Of a stretch of DNA of 64,000 nt, positions 20,292 to 35,720 are shown in pieces. The translations under genes were made by a program, and so were the position numbers. Position 1 is the stretch's first letter, and each line of letters starts with the position of its first letter. Source of the stretch: Paraspadella gotoi. Taxonomy: Eukaryota > Chaetognatha. Under the pieces are notes generated by a model. It did no database searches. It saw only the letters and a list, made by a program, of their open reading frames with translations, and had not been told where the DNA came from. Location: positions 4,856,686-4,920,685 of the forward strand of contig CM119269.1 in NCBI GenBank assembly GCA_051294375.1. Direction: 5' to 3'.

Positions 20292-22197
20292 CGTCAATAG
20301 TTCGCTCCTTCCATCTCTCATTCTTATTTTCATCTTCACCTAACCTTACTTTAAGCTCACCCGAACTTCTCACCCGCTCCTCATCTTCTATTCCTCTTCC
20401 CCCCCCCCCTCGATCCCATCGCATTTTTTTTTTGAAAAGAGAAGAAATTGAATTTGAAAAAAAACCGAGAAAAATCGGGAAGAAAATTCGCAATAAAAGA
20501 GTTTTCATTAAAAATTTGTTGAGTCACTGATAACTCCCCCTCGAGTCGGCGCGAGGCGGAAATTTTTTTTGTTTAACCAGAGGAGAAAGTCTTTAGCGAA
20601 AGAGTTAACCAACCATAAACATTAACCACAAATGACTTTCAAGAATCGTTATTTCCTAAAATCAGATCGACGCTGTCCTTTATACGTACAAAAGGTACAA
20701 TCATAAAAATTTCTCGTCCAAAAACTTCCTTTCTAAATAAACAGCGTAAGGGGCTTATATTTCTTTTTTCTTACACAAAAAAAGATTATCACGGTATCAA
20801 GATGTTAGAAAGATACTAATAATATTTTTAAATAAAGTGAAATTTTCCATCTTCCCATCTTTTACAACAAATATAATCACCCTTGACTCTTCACCAACCA
20901 CCACTCCGCTTTCACCCACCACCATCCTCACCTCGCCCCCCTCACACCCCCCTCTCTCTCCCGCGTCAGTCAGACCAATCACATTTCTAATCACCATGTC
21001 GCTCCAAATCCTGATTTCGATTCCTTCTCCTCATTTACATATTTCCTTCCCTTCTCCCTCGCCCCCCAATCACCGTCCCGTCTCAGAAACCCTGATCAAT
21101 TCCTTAGACCTGACAACAACCCGACCTCATCCAAACTATTGGACACTTATTCGTTTCATTTTTTATCCCATTTTAATCTGACCGACCGACCAACAGACAG
21201 ACCGACCTACCATTTACAATATCTTTTTTTGCATTTTCCTCTCCCAAAAGTTTCTATCAACGCCTTTTTTTTTATTATTTTATTGTATTTTCTTAAACGA
21301 CCCACAACATCTAAATATCGTCTCGGAAACCCGACCCTTTTTCGGGTGGCCCCTTTTGAGGTCGGCGAAACTGCAGCAGAGAAATGCGTTTAACTTTCTC
21401 CGACGACGAAAACAACAACAAAAGAGAAACTACAAAAACAACAACGTGAACATCAACAGAAACAACAACAACATCACCAAGCTCGATCAAAACTGTACTC
21501 TTCACAAGGACAGATAAACATGTCAATTTTAAGGAAAGTTTTTATTTTGTTAATTTTTGTTTCCTACATTTTAAAATTGTAACATTCCACCTTTCTCTGA
21601 TACTTTTGTGTTAACTTTCTAACAAGTCATTCGAATTTCCCGGCGTTAGTATAATTGTGCTACAAATGCCCCAAATTCCATTCGCCACTTTATTTATCTC
21701 CGACCTAAAACTCGACCTAAATTCCCGCCAAAATCCCATTTTCGATCCAATCGGATTCCGAGCCTATTTCAACGTCTGAAACGAAACAGGCGCTTTGCCG
21801 ATTACTTAAAATTGCTCCTTAACTACTTCGTTGCAACTCCTACACGCTCTGACTCTCGCTCCATTAGTCTCTCAGCATAAGTATGGGACTGAAGGAGTTC
21901 TTACGATGTCATTTTTCCTTACTTTTCAAATTCCCGGCATTTTCGTGAACTGAATTCAGCCGCAAGAAACATGTGCAAACTTCGGCGATTCCATCGGAGA
22001 ATCACAAACACATTTACCCTTTCAGACCCTCTCAACACTGCCTTCCACTGCCGAACCCAGCCCCATCAAACGGGATCTAGAGGCGCCATTTAGTCTCGTA
22101 AAACTTTATGTTTGGTGGATTTTTTTTTCCCCCTTAAAGTCGCTTCGCGCCTTCGAGTTTTCCTCTCTCCCCCCACAACCGCCTTTTTTTTTTTTTT
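20291..22197. other. No supported gene
   Basis: C-rich (20395-20412), CA/CT-rich (20880-21080) and AT-rich pieces, a (GACC/GACA) array at 21180-21210 and a CAACAA run at 21405-21475. Poly-T leads into the gap at 22198. No exon could be defended. Confidence 0.55.
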
Positions 22198-23169
22198 NNN
22201 NNNNNNNNNNNNNNNNNNNNNNNNNNNNNNNNNNNNNNNNNNNNNNNNNNNNNNNNNNNNNNNNNNNNNNNNNNNNNNNNNNNNNNNNNNNNNNNNNNNN
22301 NNNNNNNNNNNNNNNNNNNNNNNNNNNNNNNNNNNNNNNNNNNNNNNNNNNNNNNNNNNNNNNNNNNNNNNNNNNNNNNNNNNNNNNNNNNNNNNNNNNN
22401 NNNNNNNNNNNNNNNNNNNNNNNNNNNNNNNNNNNNNNNNNNNNNNNNNNNNNNNNNNNNNNNNNNNNNNNNNNNNNNNNNNNNNNNNNNNNNNNNNNNN
22501 NNNNNNNNNNNNNNNNNNNNNNNNNNNNNNNNNNNNNNNNNNNNNNNNNNNNNNNNNNNNNNNNNNNNNNNNNNNNNNNNNNNNNNNNNNNNNNNNNNNN
22601 NNNNNNNNNNNNNNNNNNNNNNNNNNNNNNNNNNNNNNNNNNNNNNNNNNNNNNNNNNNNNNNNNNNNNNNNNNNNNNNNNNNNNNNNNNNNNNNNNNNN
22701 NNNNNNNNNNNNNNNNNNNNNNNNNNNNNNNNNNNNNNNNNNNNNNNNNNNNNNNNNNNNNNNNNNNNNNNNNNNNNNNNNNNNNNNNNNNNNNNNNNNN
22801 NNNNNNNNNNNNNNNNNNNNNNNNNNNNNNNNNNNNNNNNNNNNNNNNNNNNNNNNNNNNNNNNNNNNNNNNNNNNNNNNNNNNNNNNNNNNNNNNNNNN
22901 NNNNNNNNNNNNNNNNNNNNNNNNNNNNNNNNNNNNNNNNNNNNNNNNNNNNNNNNNNNNNNNNNNNNNNNNNNNNNNNNNNNNNNNNNNNNNNNNNNNN
23001 NNNNNNNNNNNNNNNNNNNNNNNNNNNNNNNNNNNNNNNNNNNNNNNNNNNNNNNNNNNNNNNNNNNNNNNNNNNNNNNNNNNNNNNNNNNNNNNNNNNN
23101 NNNNNNNNNNNNNNNNNNNNNNNNNNNNNNNNNNNNNNNNNNNNNNNNNNNNNNNNNNNNNNNNNNNNN
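22198..23169. other. Assembly gap (972 N)
   Basis: Largest gap in the window, flanked by poly-T on the left and (CT)n on the right. Block A begins immediately after it, so missing copies of the adjacent mosaic may be hidden here. Confidence 0.95.
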
Positions 23170-25370
<2,201 letters not shown>

Positions 25371-25424
25371 ACCTATGGAAGGGATCAATAGCTAGAAAAA
25401 AAAGATAAATAGTACCTATGATTT

Positions 25425-25432
25425 CTCTTCTC

Positions 25433-25480
<48 letters not shown>

Positions 25481-26990
25481 CTAAACGTGAGACTGGGTCA
25501 GAGGAACATCGTTTACTCGGAGAAGCGAAAGTCGGCAGTTTCTTTTGTGGGAGAGGAAAGATCAAAGGCTCCCGCGATTCTTAGATTCTTAAGTAGAATC
25601 GAGACAAACGTTACCATCCAAATCGTTTAATCGATTTTAATCTTTAAAAACTTTTAGGTTTTTTTTTTTTTTTTGCCCTATTTTCCGAGAGGGCCTTATT
25701 TCTGTTCCTTGTCGCTGGTCTTTAATATTTAATTTTAACCTTGTTGTTCGTCCACAAACTTTTATTAAATATTTAGCCTAATTCCCGAACTAAAACCTTA
25801 ACCATTTTATAATCCTAGTCCTATCTTTAACCCGAGACCGTAATACTTAACCCTAATCTTTAACCTATTCTTGAACCCTAACCATTAAACCCCTAACCTA
25901 ATATTAAAAAATACTTAATTCTAAATTTTAGCTGAATTGGGGCACCATTGGAAGATACGGCCAGTTTTTTAATGTATTCTATAATGTTCTTTCAATGTTT
26001 TTAACTCGATGATCCTGGGTACGTTGGGTCAAAAAGTAAGTGGACGAGAGGCAGTGAACGAACTTGTTTCTGTGAAGAAGAGAAAGGATTAATCGGCACC
26101 GAGTGAGTTCAAACTCAATGAGAAGTAGTGAGCCTCGGGACAGCGATAAACAGAGGAAAGACAAAAAAAAGAGAGAAAGTAAAAAAAAAGGAAATGAAAA
26201 GAAAAGATTGGAAAAGAGGAAAAAAAGGAAATAATAGAGGAAAGAAAATATGAAAAAAAGAAGAAAGGACAATAAAAGGCAATAAAAAAGGAAAGAAAAC
26301 GAGAGACAAACGAAAAAAAACAACTTTTAGCTCTTTTGTCGCGCGACCAGATTTTTCGTTTTCTGAATCGATATAAAGTCTTGTGTTTTCATATTAAGAA
26401 CGCCATTTAAAAAAAATTAAAATAAGTAACTTAAACAAATTAAGAAATTAAATTTTATTTAACTTCTATATCCCTTTTTTCTTTGGGAAGACAAAATTCT
26501 TTCCGCCACCTAACTGATTCGTATCCTATCAGCCTTCTCTCTGATCTCTGATCCATCTCGCTTCTCACTTCCCCCCTGCTCCCAATACCACCCACCCACC
26601 TTCTCCGCCTTCTTCTCCTCTTACCCAACCCTTTTCCCCGGCTCTCTCCCCCCCATTGCCTCCACGGCCGCACAACCTTTAAAGCCCCGGATGTTTTGGT
26701 CTGGCGCGTCGTCCGCGAGATGGCTCTCATTCACCCTCCGTTTATTCGCCATCGGCGGACGAGAATCTCCTTCATCGACTTTTTTATGCCTCCCCCATTT
26801 TCGCGCCTTTTGTGCCTCCGCATTCGCGTCCTCTCTTCCTTTTTTTTCCTTTTTTTTCCTTTATTTTTTCCTTTTCTTATTTCCTTGCTGTTCCTTCTCT
26901 TTTGCTTTCTCCTCCTTTTTTCCCTTTCTTCTTCTTTTCTTCTTATCTTCAATTTTTTTTCTTCTGTAACGTTTCTCTCTCTCTCTCTCT
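25425..26990. repeat. Duplicated block B, copy 1
   Basis: Directly homologous to 30045-31690. Landmarks are GGCTCCCGCGATTCTTAGAT, a CCCTAA-like island (25790-25910), GATGATCCTGGGTACGTTG, an A-rich AAAAAGAGAGAAAG tract and GCCCCGGATGTTTT. The block ends in (CT)n with a CTCTCGAGAGAG palindrome near 26990. Short frames around 26690-26970 (e.g. MALIHPPFIRHRRTRISFID) are not conserved in frame in copy 2, so no gene is called. Confidence 0.85.
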
Positions 26991-28030
26991 CTCGAGAGAG
27001 AAAGAGAGAGAGATGGGGCTGGTTTTTTTGCGACCAGTTGACGTTGAAAGAAGACATGCTGGCGTTAAATGGCACTCAAACGTTTCGCATCCCAGAAGCT
27101 CTCTCCTCTCTCTCTCTCTCTCTCTCTCGTCTATCTAGCATTCTTGCTTCTCTCGACTCTCGTCTCTCGTCTCTCTCCTCTCTCTCTCTAACTCTCTCGT
27201 CTCTTCTCTCTCGCTCCATAATTGCCGAGAACACATTTTTTAATTTCTTATCACTTCGATTACGGAACATTTCTCAGATCTTTTTGTCCCGAGTTCCCGT
27301 ACACTTTCCATCTCCTTTTTGATTAATTATCTCCTCTTAAAAAATCTCTCTCTCTCTCTCACTCATCCTCTCTTCTCTCATCTCATCACTCTTCCTCTTC
27401 TTCCTACTGAGCTCTGTCTTTTTCCTTCTTTTTTTTTTTTAATTTTTCTTTTTATCTTGCTTTTCCATCTCTTTCTCTTTCTTCAACTTCTCATCTCCTT
27501 ATTTCTTCCTACCTTAAATCTTGTGCCTTTTTTTTTTTTTTAGTTTTTTTTTCCTTTTTTTTTCTTTTTCTTTTTACTTTTCAATTTCCTTTTCCCTTTT
27601 CTTTTATTTCCTTTCTTTCCTTTTTTTTTCCCTTTATTTTACTTTTTCTTTCCATACCTTTTCCCTTTTCTCTTTCTTGTTCTTTTCCGTTTCCCCTTTC
27701 CCTTTCCTCTTTCCCTCTTCCTTTTCCTCCCCCCTTTTCTCTTTTCTTTTTTCTTTTCCTTTTTCAGTTTGACGCGCGTTTTTTCTTTTATTTTTTTTCT
27801 CGCCGTTCACGACTGTCGAGTGTCTCACCTCTCCTCATTCCGAGTCCTCTTTTTTCTCTCTCCTTCGTGACTTCCGTCTCTGTTTACAAATCCTTCGACT
27901 TCTCTTAATGTTCCTCTTTACAGACACTGCCTCCGTCTCTTCCTCCCTTTTTTTCTTTTTCAAATTTTTAAAACTTTCTACTTTGTTTTGGTTTTTCTCT
28001 TTTACATTTTTTATTTTGTTCACATCTTAG
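26991..28030. repeat. Block C, left arm of a large palindrome
   Basis: Inverted relative of about 28850-30010. GCATCCCAGAAGCTCTC-type sequence at 27088, CGAGAACACATTTTTTAATT at 27228 and GACTGTCGAGTGTC near 27810 reappear as reverse complements near 29920, 29765 and 29028. It is rich in (CT)n and T/C runs. Open frames are Ser/Leu/Phe low complexity. Confidence 0.75.
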
Positions 28031-28545
28031 ATTAGTTTGTATCTTCGTTTATTTTATTTTTGGCCTTAGTTTTCTATAAAGCCCCACTTCATTAAATATT
28101 CCATAATTAAGTTTGTTTTTAGTTGGGTTATTAGGGTTAGCCAATTATCAATATGCATTAGATTAAGTATAAGGTTATAGAGCTAAAGGTTAGGGTTAAA
28201 GATTATCATTTAAGGATAAAGTTTGAGTTGATTACAGGTTTGGCATCGATTTAGGTTCAATATTACGCGTTAAAACTAAATAAAAAATTGGCGCTTTTGA
28301 ATAAGAGAGCCAAGATATTTTTTCAAATCTAAATCTTCTGCTTCTCCTCTTTTTCCTTCTCTTAGTGTTTATTAACTAATGCCTTCCTTTTTTTTCTCTA
28401 TTTTTCCTTCTTTTCCTATTTCCTCTACTCCCTCTTTTCTCCTTCTTCTTTTTTTCTTCTTTTCTTTCTTCTTTTTCTCTTCCTCCTCATCCTTCTTTCT
28501 TTTCCTTCCTGCTTTCCTAGCTCTACTTTTTTTTTTTTTTTTTTC
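28031..28545. repeat. Block D with TTAGGG-like island, copy 1
   Basis: 28031-28370 is the reverse complement of 34250-34600. Landmarks are GTATCTTCGTTTATTTTATT, AAGCCCCACTTCATTAAATA, ATCAATATGCATTAG and TTGGCGCTTTTGAATAAGAG. It contains the TTAGGGTTAG island at 28128-28200. The right part (28370-28545) is CT-rich. Confidence 0.8.
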
Positions 28546-28587
28546 TATTTTTTAAAAAATCGTCGCGTTTTCTCCCCTCCTCTTTAT

Positions 28588-28612
28588 NNNNNNNNNNNNN
28601 NNNNNNNNNNNN
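28588..28612. other. Assembly gap (25 N)
   Basis: A gap of exactly 25 N. Others of the same size are at 28811, 46407, 48524 and 52048. It borders a small GGAAAAGG purine island (28613-28810). Confidence 0.95.
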
Positions 28613-28810
28613 GAAAAGGGAAAAGGAGAGGGAAAGGGAAAAGGAAAGGAAAAGGGAAACGGAAAAAGAAATGGGAAGAAAAGGGAAAAAGTATGTGAAA
28701 AAAGTAAAATAAAAGGGAAAAGGAAAGGGAAAAGGAAAGGAAAAAAGAAAAGGGAAAAGGGAAAAGGAAATTGAAAAAGAAAAAAGAAAAAGAAAAATAA
28801 GGAAAAAAAA
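28613..28810. repeat. Purine island between two 25-N gaps
   Basis: Irregular GGGAAAAGGAAA repeats only. On the minus strand it reads as Phe/Pro/Leu low complexity. Confidence 0.85.
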
Positions 28811-28835
28811 NNNNNNNNNNNNNNNNNNNNNNNNN
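28811..28835. other. Assembly gap (25 N)
   Basis: The second 25-N gap of the pair that sits at the turning point of the 27.0-30.0 kb palindrome. Confidence 0.95.
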
Positions 28836-30010
28836 AACCCAAAACAAAGTAGGAAATGTTTTTAAAAATTGAAAAAGAAAAAAGGGAGGTAAGACGACGA
28901 AGGCAGTGTCGTAAATGTCCAAAACCGAGGCAACATGTAGAGAAGTCGCGAAGGTATTTGTAAACAAGACGCGAAGTTCCGAAGGAGAGAGAAAAAGAGG
29001 ACTCGAATAGGAGAGTGGAGACACTCGACAGTCCGTGTAACGGCGCGAGAAAAAAAAAATAAAAAGAAAAAAACCGCTACGTCAGAACCTGAAAAAGGAA
29101 AAGAAAAAAGAAAAAAGAGAAAAGGGGGAGAGAGAGGGAACAGGAAGAACGGGAAAGGAGGAAAGGAAAGCGAAACCGGGGAACATCAAGAAAAGAACAA
29201 AAGAAAGCGAAAGAAAAGGGAAAAGTATGTGAATAAAGAAACAGTACAAATGAAGGAAAAGGGAAAAAGGAAAAGGAAAAAAGCAGAAATATGCGAAAGA
29301 AAAGGGAAAAGGAAATTGAAAAGATAAAAAAAGAAAAAGAAAAATAAAAGGAATAAAAAAAAAAACTAAAAAAAAAAAAAAATAAGGACAAGAATTTAGA
29401 GGTTGAGGGAAGAAATAAGGAGATGTAGAAGTTGAAGAAAGAGAAAGAGATGGAGGGATAAAAAGAAGGATTTTTAAAAAGAAGAAACGGAAAACTCCAG
29501 AGAAGAGGAAAAACAACGACGACCCGCGACGAAACAGCAGAGTGAGAAGAGGAACAAGAGAAATGCAAGGTCGGAAGAGAACGGAGAGCAGAAGAGCAGA
29601 GAGCAGAGAGAGGACGAATGGAGGTAGGAGAGAGATGAGATTTTTAAGAACGAGAGAAAATTAATCAAAAAAGTACGATGGAAAATGTACGGACTGCTTG
29701 GACAAAAAGTCCATGAGTAAATGCTTTACGTATCGACAAGTAGATTAAGAAATAAAAATGTGTTCTCGGCAATATTGGAAAGACGAGAGAGAAGAGACGA
29801 GAAAGAGATGATAGAGAGACGATAGAAGACGAGGAGGATCGAGACAGACGCGAGAGACTGAGACAAAAGAGGCAGATGAGAAGAGATAGAGAGAGAAGAC
29901 AGAGAGAGGAGAGAGCTTCTGCGGAATGCGAAAACGTTGAGCCAATTGTAAACGCCCAGCATTGTCCTTCTATTCAACGTCAATGGTGTCGCAAAAAAAC
30001 AGCCCCATCC
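28836..30010. repeat. Inverted block C, right arm of a large palindrome
   Basis: Reverse-complement relative of 26991-28030 with many indels. 28850-29060 mirrors the 27770-28000 part, 29085-29670 mirrors the T/C-rich part, and 29755-30005 mirrors 27005-27250. It is purine-rich on the plus strand. No gene. Confidence 0.75.
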
Positions 30011-31690
30011 TCCTCTCTCCTCTCTCTCTCATCTTCTCTCCTCTCTCTCTCTCTCTCTCTCTCGTCCTAACACGTAGAGGACTGGGTACGAGAGGAACAA
30101 TGCGTTTTACGTCGCGAGAAGCGCAAGGTCGGCAAAGTTTCTTTTGTGGGAGAGGAAAGAATGCAAAGGCTCCCGCGATTTTTAGATTTCTTAAGTAAGA
30201 ATCGAAGACAAACAGATTACCATCCAAATCGTTTTAATCGATTCTTAATCTTTAAAAACTTTTAGGTTTTTTTTTTTTTTTGCCCTATTTTCGAGAGCGG
30301 CCTTATTTCTGTTCCTTGTCGCTTCGCCGTCTCTTAATATTAATTTTAACCCTTGTTGATTTCGTTCCACAAACTTTTATTAAATATTTAGCTGCTAACT
30401 TCACCGAAACTAAACCTTAACCAATTTATATAATCCTAGTGCCTATCTTTAACCGCAGCACGCGTCAAATACCTATTCTTTGAACCCTAAACCATTTAAA
30501 CCCCTAAACCTAATATTAAAAAATACTTAATTCTAAATTTTAGCTGCAATTGCGCGGCCCACCATTGGGAAGATACGGCCAGTTTTTTGTTAATTGTATT
30601 CTATTAATGTTCTTTCAATGTTTTTTAACTCGATGATCCTGGGTACGTTGAGGTCAAAAAAGTAAGTCGGTACGAGAGCGCAGTGAAACGAACTTGTTTC
30701 TGTGAAGCAGAGAAAGGCATTAATCCGCACGACGAGTGACGCTTTCAAAACACTCAAATGAGAAAAAAGTTTAGTGAGCTCGGGACAGGCGAATAAACAG
30801 AGAAGACAATAAAAAAAGAGAGAAAGTAAAAAAAAGGAATGAATAAGAAAGATTGGAAAAGAGCGAAAAAAAGGAAATAATAGATAGGAAAAGAAAATAT
30901 GAAGAAAAAAGAAGAAAAGGACAGATAAAAGGAAAATAAAAAAGGCAAAGAAACAAGCGTGCGAAACGAAAAAAAAAACAACTTTTAGCGCTCTTGTTGT
31001 CGCGGCGACCAGATTTTTTCGTTTTTCTGAAATCGACTATAAAATCTTGTGTTCTCTCATATTAAGAACCGCCATTTTAAACAAAATTTAAAACATAAGT
31101 AACTCTACAACAAATTAAGCAAAATTTAAATTTTTAATTAACTTCAATATTATCCCTTTTTTTCTTTTGGACAGACAAATTCTTTCCGCCACTAACTGCA
31201 TTCGGTATACCCTATCATGCCTTCTCTCCTGATCTCTGATCCATCCTCGCTTCTCACCTTCCCCCTCGCTCCCAATACCACCCACCCACCTTCTCCGACC
31301 TTCTTACTCCTCTTTACCCAACCCTTTTCCCCCGGCTCATCTCCCCCTATTGCCTCCACCAGGCCGCACAACCTTTAAAGCCCCGGATGTTTTAGAGTCT
31401 GCGCGTCTTACGGTCCGCGAGATGGCTTCATTCACCTCCGATTTATTCGCCATCGCGTCACGAAGAACTCTTCCTTCATCGACTTTTTTATTGCCTCCCC
31501 ATTTACTCGCGCCTTTCTGTGTGCCTCCGCCATTCGCTACGTCTCCTCTCTTCCTTTTTTTTCTTTTATATTCCTTTATTTTTTTCCGTTTTCTTATGTC
31601 TTGCTGTTCCTCTCTTTTGCTTTCTCTCCTTTTTTCCCTCTTCTTACCTTCTTCATATCTTACTTAATCTTCAATGTTTTTTCTTACTGT
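30011..31690. repeat. Duplicated block B, copy 2
   Basis: Homologous to 25425-26990 in the same orientation. Compared with copy 1 it carries frequent extra single bases, for example GGACTGGGTACGAGAGG against GACTGGGTCAGAGG and CCTAAACCATTTAAACCCC against CCTAACCATTAAACCCC. This is an insertion-biased pattern. Confidence 0.85.
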
Positions 31691-32329
31691 GAACTTCTCC
31701 TCTCTCGCTTTACTCTCTCTTCTCTCTCTCTCTCTCACTCTCTTCCTCTCTCTTCTCTCTCTTCTCGTCTCTGCTCTCTCTCTCTCTCTCTCTCTTCTTC
31801 TCTCTCTTCTTTATGGGTCATAAAACCATCTTTTCTCCGTTTGTTTGTCGTCTGTTTTTCTTTTTTTTTTCTTCAAACAGCATCGCATCTTGCCCCCTCA
31901 TCCTGCCTCCCTACTCCTCCTTGCTCCATACTATCTTTTAAAAAACCGTGTTTTTTTTTCATGATCAAAGAACTCTATCGTCATTAAACCCCGGCCCGGA
32001 ATCGAGCATGAAACTCTTCAGGATCCAATTTTTTCCAGTCCTTGCCAAAATGGAGGCAGTTACAACCAACAAGCTAAATCTCTTTTGTTTTGACACCCTG
32101 TCTCTCTTTTTTTCTCTTCTCTTCTATCTACTCTATCCTCTCTCTCTCTTCTCTCTATCTCTTACTCTCTCTTTTCTCCTTAACTATCCAATTTTTTTCC
32201 CCTCTCTACCGTTCCTCAGCGGCTTCTTATCTCTGGTCATTATTCCGCCAACCCAATAAATCATTTTCTGCGCAATTTTGATTCACGCCCTGGCCAGTCT
32301 CTCCCACTCATTCTTTCTCTCTCTCTTCT

Positions 32330-32399
<70 letters not shown>

Positions 32400-34035
32400 T
32401 CTCGCGTCTCAAACCACACCCCCGCCACTCTCCTAGGACCGCCCCCCGAGCGCTCGCCACCTCACCCCTGGTGCTACGGAACTTTGGGGTGGAGATGGGG
32501 GGTGTATGAACTAATGAGGGGGAAAGCGTTTTCCTTCTGTTTATTCGAGGATGTCGATGTGAAGCTTGAGTCGGCGAAAAAAGCCGTCGGGAGATCGTGG
32601 CTTCTGAGTGATAAGCTTATCTGCGTGTGGTCTGTTGTTGTTGTGGTTTGTTGTACTGTTTTTGTTGCTTGTTTTTTATTTGTGGTTGTTGTAAACTGTT
32701 TTTGTTGTTTCTTGTTGATGTTGATGTAGTGTTTTGTTGTGTTGTGTCTTGTGGTTGTTGATACGGTTATCTGTAACGGTACTTATTGTTGTGACGTTCT
32801 ATTTTTGTTATATAATTGATACATGATAAGTATATTTTTTATTTAGTTCATCTTGTTTTATTCTTGTTTTACAAAACAATAGATGATGATCACCAAGAAA
32901 GACGATATAAATGAGCATCACCGTTGATCGCCGCGGGCACGCGTCGCTGGTGCTGAGAAATCGAGGACTTTCTCCAATCCGATTCGGTGCAGTCCAAACT
33001 TTGTGAAACTTTGTTCGCGCTTTTGCTTGCAAAAATATGCCACCATTTTCTGCAATCAATTTTACTCTGTCGCCTAGTAGAAATCAGAAGTATTGATATA
33101 ATTCACTACTGTGTCCCAATATCTTCAGATGAATTTATATTTTCGAAATCAAAATATTTTAAAGAAAAGTAACGATTAAATAAAACGTCAGGAGGACAAA
33201 ATGATTATTTTGTCTTCAGAGACATTGATTGATGGCACATGTGATGCCAAATTGATTGTCTTCAACATTTTAAAGTGAAAGCAGAGACTAAAATTTAACT
33301 AACCTTATTCATCGTACCACAAAGGTTAAAAATGTAATGTGTTACGTTTATCAACAAATAATACGGTCCGTTAATGTTTTAAAAAAAATATCCAGAACTG
33401 TAAATTTAGTTTAGTCGCAATCATTATGTTAAAATATTTATTAAATAAACTATAAATTTTGAACATTAGAAAAAAAAAAGCTCGTAAACGTGGGTGACAA
33501 ACTCGAGGCCTAAGAATGCGGTCGAGTAGTGTAGTCTTGCGTCAAACCAACTCGTCATTGCAATGCCAAATGTGAAGACTTCAGGGAAGCACGACGACGA
33601 CGAGGAGACTGACGACGACGACGACGAGAAGACGACGACGACGAACGACGATAACGACGACGATGAGGACGACGACGTCGCGATAATCGAGATGACGTCA
33701 ACAACGAATTGTAATTGATGTTCGCGACTCATCACTGTCGCGGGTTTTGAGAAGAGAGAGAGAGAGGTGAGATGAGAGGAGAGAGAGAGAGAGTTGAGAA
33801 GAGAGAGAAGAGAGAGAGATTTCGTTTTTCACAGGTTTTTTTCTCTCTGTGACTTTTTGTGCCCGTTCGTTCGTCGTTGCGATTTTCATGGTCGTCGTGA
33901 TTATCGTTGATATCTGTCAAAACGACTTCTATATTCTTTACTTTATGAGTCTTCCCACGCGTATTCTCTTTGGATTAAAAGAAAGAAAAATTGCAAACTT
34001 TAAAAAATAAACAATGTGTTAAAAACAAACGAAGA
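31691..34035. repeat. Duplicated block A, copy 2
   Basis: Homologous to 23170-25370 in the same orientation and directly downstream of B copy 2, whereas in the first set A precedes B. Again there are many one-base insertions (GACATTGATTGATGG against GACATGATGATGAC). Contains (CT)n at 32310-32395, GTT-rich 32630-32760 and GAC triplets 33590-33680. No gene. Confidence 0.85.
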
Positions 34036-34640
34036 TCTTCTCTCCTGGGGGGGGAGTGGAAATTGGGGATCTGGAAGAGGATAGAAAAGAGAGGACGAAG
34101 ATAGAGGAAGAAGGAAAGGGTGAAGAGAAAAGTAAACGAAATGGACTAAAGGGAAAGGAGAAATAGAAAATACAAACTGAAAGAAACGAAAATGAATGCG
34201 ATGGAAAATAAAGAAAACGATTTAAAAAATAGAAAAAGTAGGAAAGGAAGGGATTAGTATAAACACTAAAGGAAAAAGAGAAAGGATTAGATTTGAAAAA
34301 ATCTGGCTCTCTTATTCAAAAGCGCCAATTTTTAGTATTTAGTTTTAACCGTAATATTGAACCTAAATCAGATGCCAAACCTGTAAATCTATCTCAAACT
34401 TTATCCTTAATGCTAATCTTTAACCCTAACCTTTAGCTCTATAACCTTATACCTAATCCTAATGCATATTGATAATTGTTAACCCTAATAACCTAACTAA
34501 AAATAAACTTAATTATGAATATTTAATGAAGTGGGGCTTTATATGAAAATAAGGCCAAAAATAAAATAAACGAAGATACAAAGTAATCTAGATGTGAACA
34601 AATAAAAAATGTAAAAAGAGAAAAAAGTCCCCAAACCCCT
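34036..34640. repeat. Block D, inverted copy
   Basis: 34250-34600 is the reverse complement of 28031-28370, including a CCCTAA-type island (TCTTTAACCCTAACCTTTAG). 34036-34250 is purine-rich and probably mirrors the CT-rich part of D. Confidence 0.8.
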
Positions 34641-35045
34641 TCTTTCTCCTTCCCTCTATAAGCGGCGTTCTTGTTTCAAGAAAACTTTTTTCCCTGGTTT
34701 TCCGCTCCATTCTCTCGGCTCTGCGGACCGGTTTTTTTTAAACCCCATTCTAAAACCGCCGCACGCTCGCCGCCACGCCGCAGGCCCGCTCCGTCCCGCC
34801 CGCAACTGGCCTTTCCCCCCCCCCTTTTGCGTTCGTCGTCCCTCTTTCGCCAAAATAATCTACCAATCGAGTCTCTGGGTCAGCGCAATCTTTTCCATTT
34901 TTTCATATTTCCGATGACCGAAAATTAATTTTCCGTTTCTCGCTTTCTCGAGTCGTTTTCGAGAGATTTCTTCCTCCCCGCCAGAGGCGCTGGAGTCCGC
35001 TGGTTTTTATCGACGGAGCTCTTCTCTCTCTTCTTCTTCTCTCTT

Positions 35046-35082
<37 letters not shown>

Positions 35083-35400
35083 CTCTCTCTCCTCTCTCTC
35101 TCTCTCTCTCTCATGCTGGTAGCACAAACTGAGTTTCGTGAGATTATCAACTCCGGTTGTAAAGTGTAATTTCAAACTGTAAATAAAAGTTATAAATACT
35201 CTATCAACAAAATTGCCTTACAAGTTTGAATATGTGAATATTGATTCTAAATTTTCTAATATTGTAAAGATCGAGCACGTTAACGATTCAAGCATACTTC
35301 GTAAGAAAAATATGTAAAAAAAAAATCTTAAAAAGCATAAGGATTCACCATTGATGATAAGTCATTCATTCATCGTAAATAAAACAAACAATTGCGTGTA
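34641..35400. other. No supported gene; GC-rich patch then (CT)n
   Basis: 34740-34830 is C/G-rich (ACCGCCGCACGCTCGCCGCC, poly-C). A plus-strand frame of 85 codons here (ARSPPRRRPAPSRPQ...) lacks borders. (CT)n at 35040-35112 is followed by AT-rich sequence. Confidence 0.45.
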
Positions 35401-35407
35401 TGAGTGA

Positions 35408-35456
35408 ATAAGAGAGAGAGAGAGAGGAGAGAGAAGGAGAGAGAAGAGAGAGAGAG
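35408..35456. repeat. (GA)n microsatellite
   Basis: About 22 GA units with short interruptions, following GTGAATAAGAGAG. A second shorter run with GTAGGAAGAGAG lies at 35840-35875. Confidence 0.85.
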
Positions 35457-35539
35457 GCCTGGACTAGTTTTCCCGCCAACGAAACCCGCAATCAGATTTT
35501 TAGGAAAAATCTTCAAAAGCAATAGGGATCGAGCCAGCT

Positions 35540-35720
35540 TTTCGTGGTAACAAATATTATGCGATGATAACTAAATATTGATGCGATGATAATCAAGTTA
35601 ATTGATTTTGCGATGATAGTCATTCATTGATGTGATATAATCATTCATTGATATGATGCATAATCATTCATTGATGCGCATGATAGTTCATTCATTGACG
35701 CGATGGAGTCATTCATCGTA
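35540..35720. repeat. Minisatellite of GATGATA/CATTCATTGATG words
   Basis: Six or seven imperfect copies of a unit of about 27 bp, ATTGATGCGATGATAATCAT plus TC, with indels. An ATTCATCGTAAATAAAA motif at 35369 and again at 35711 brackets the array. Confidence 0.75.
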
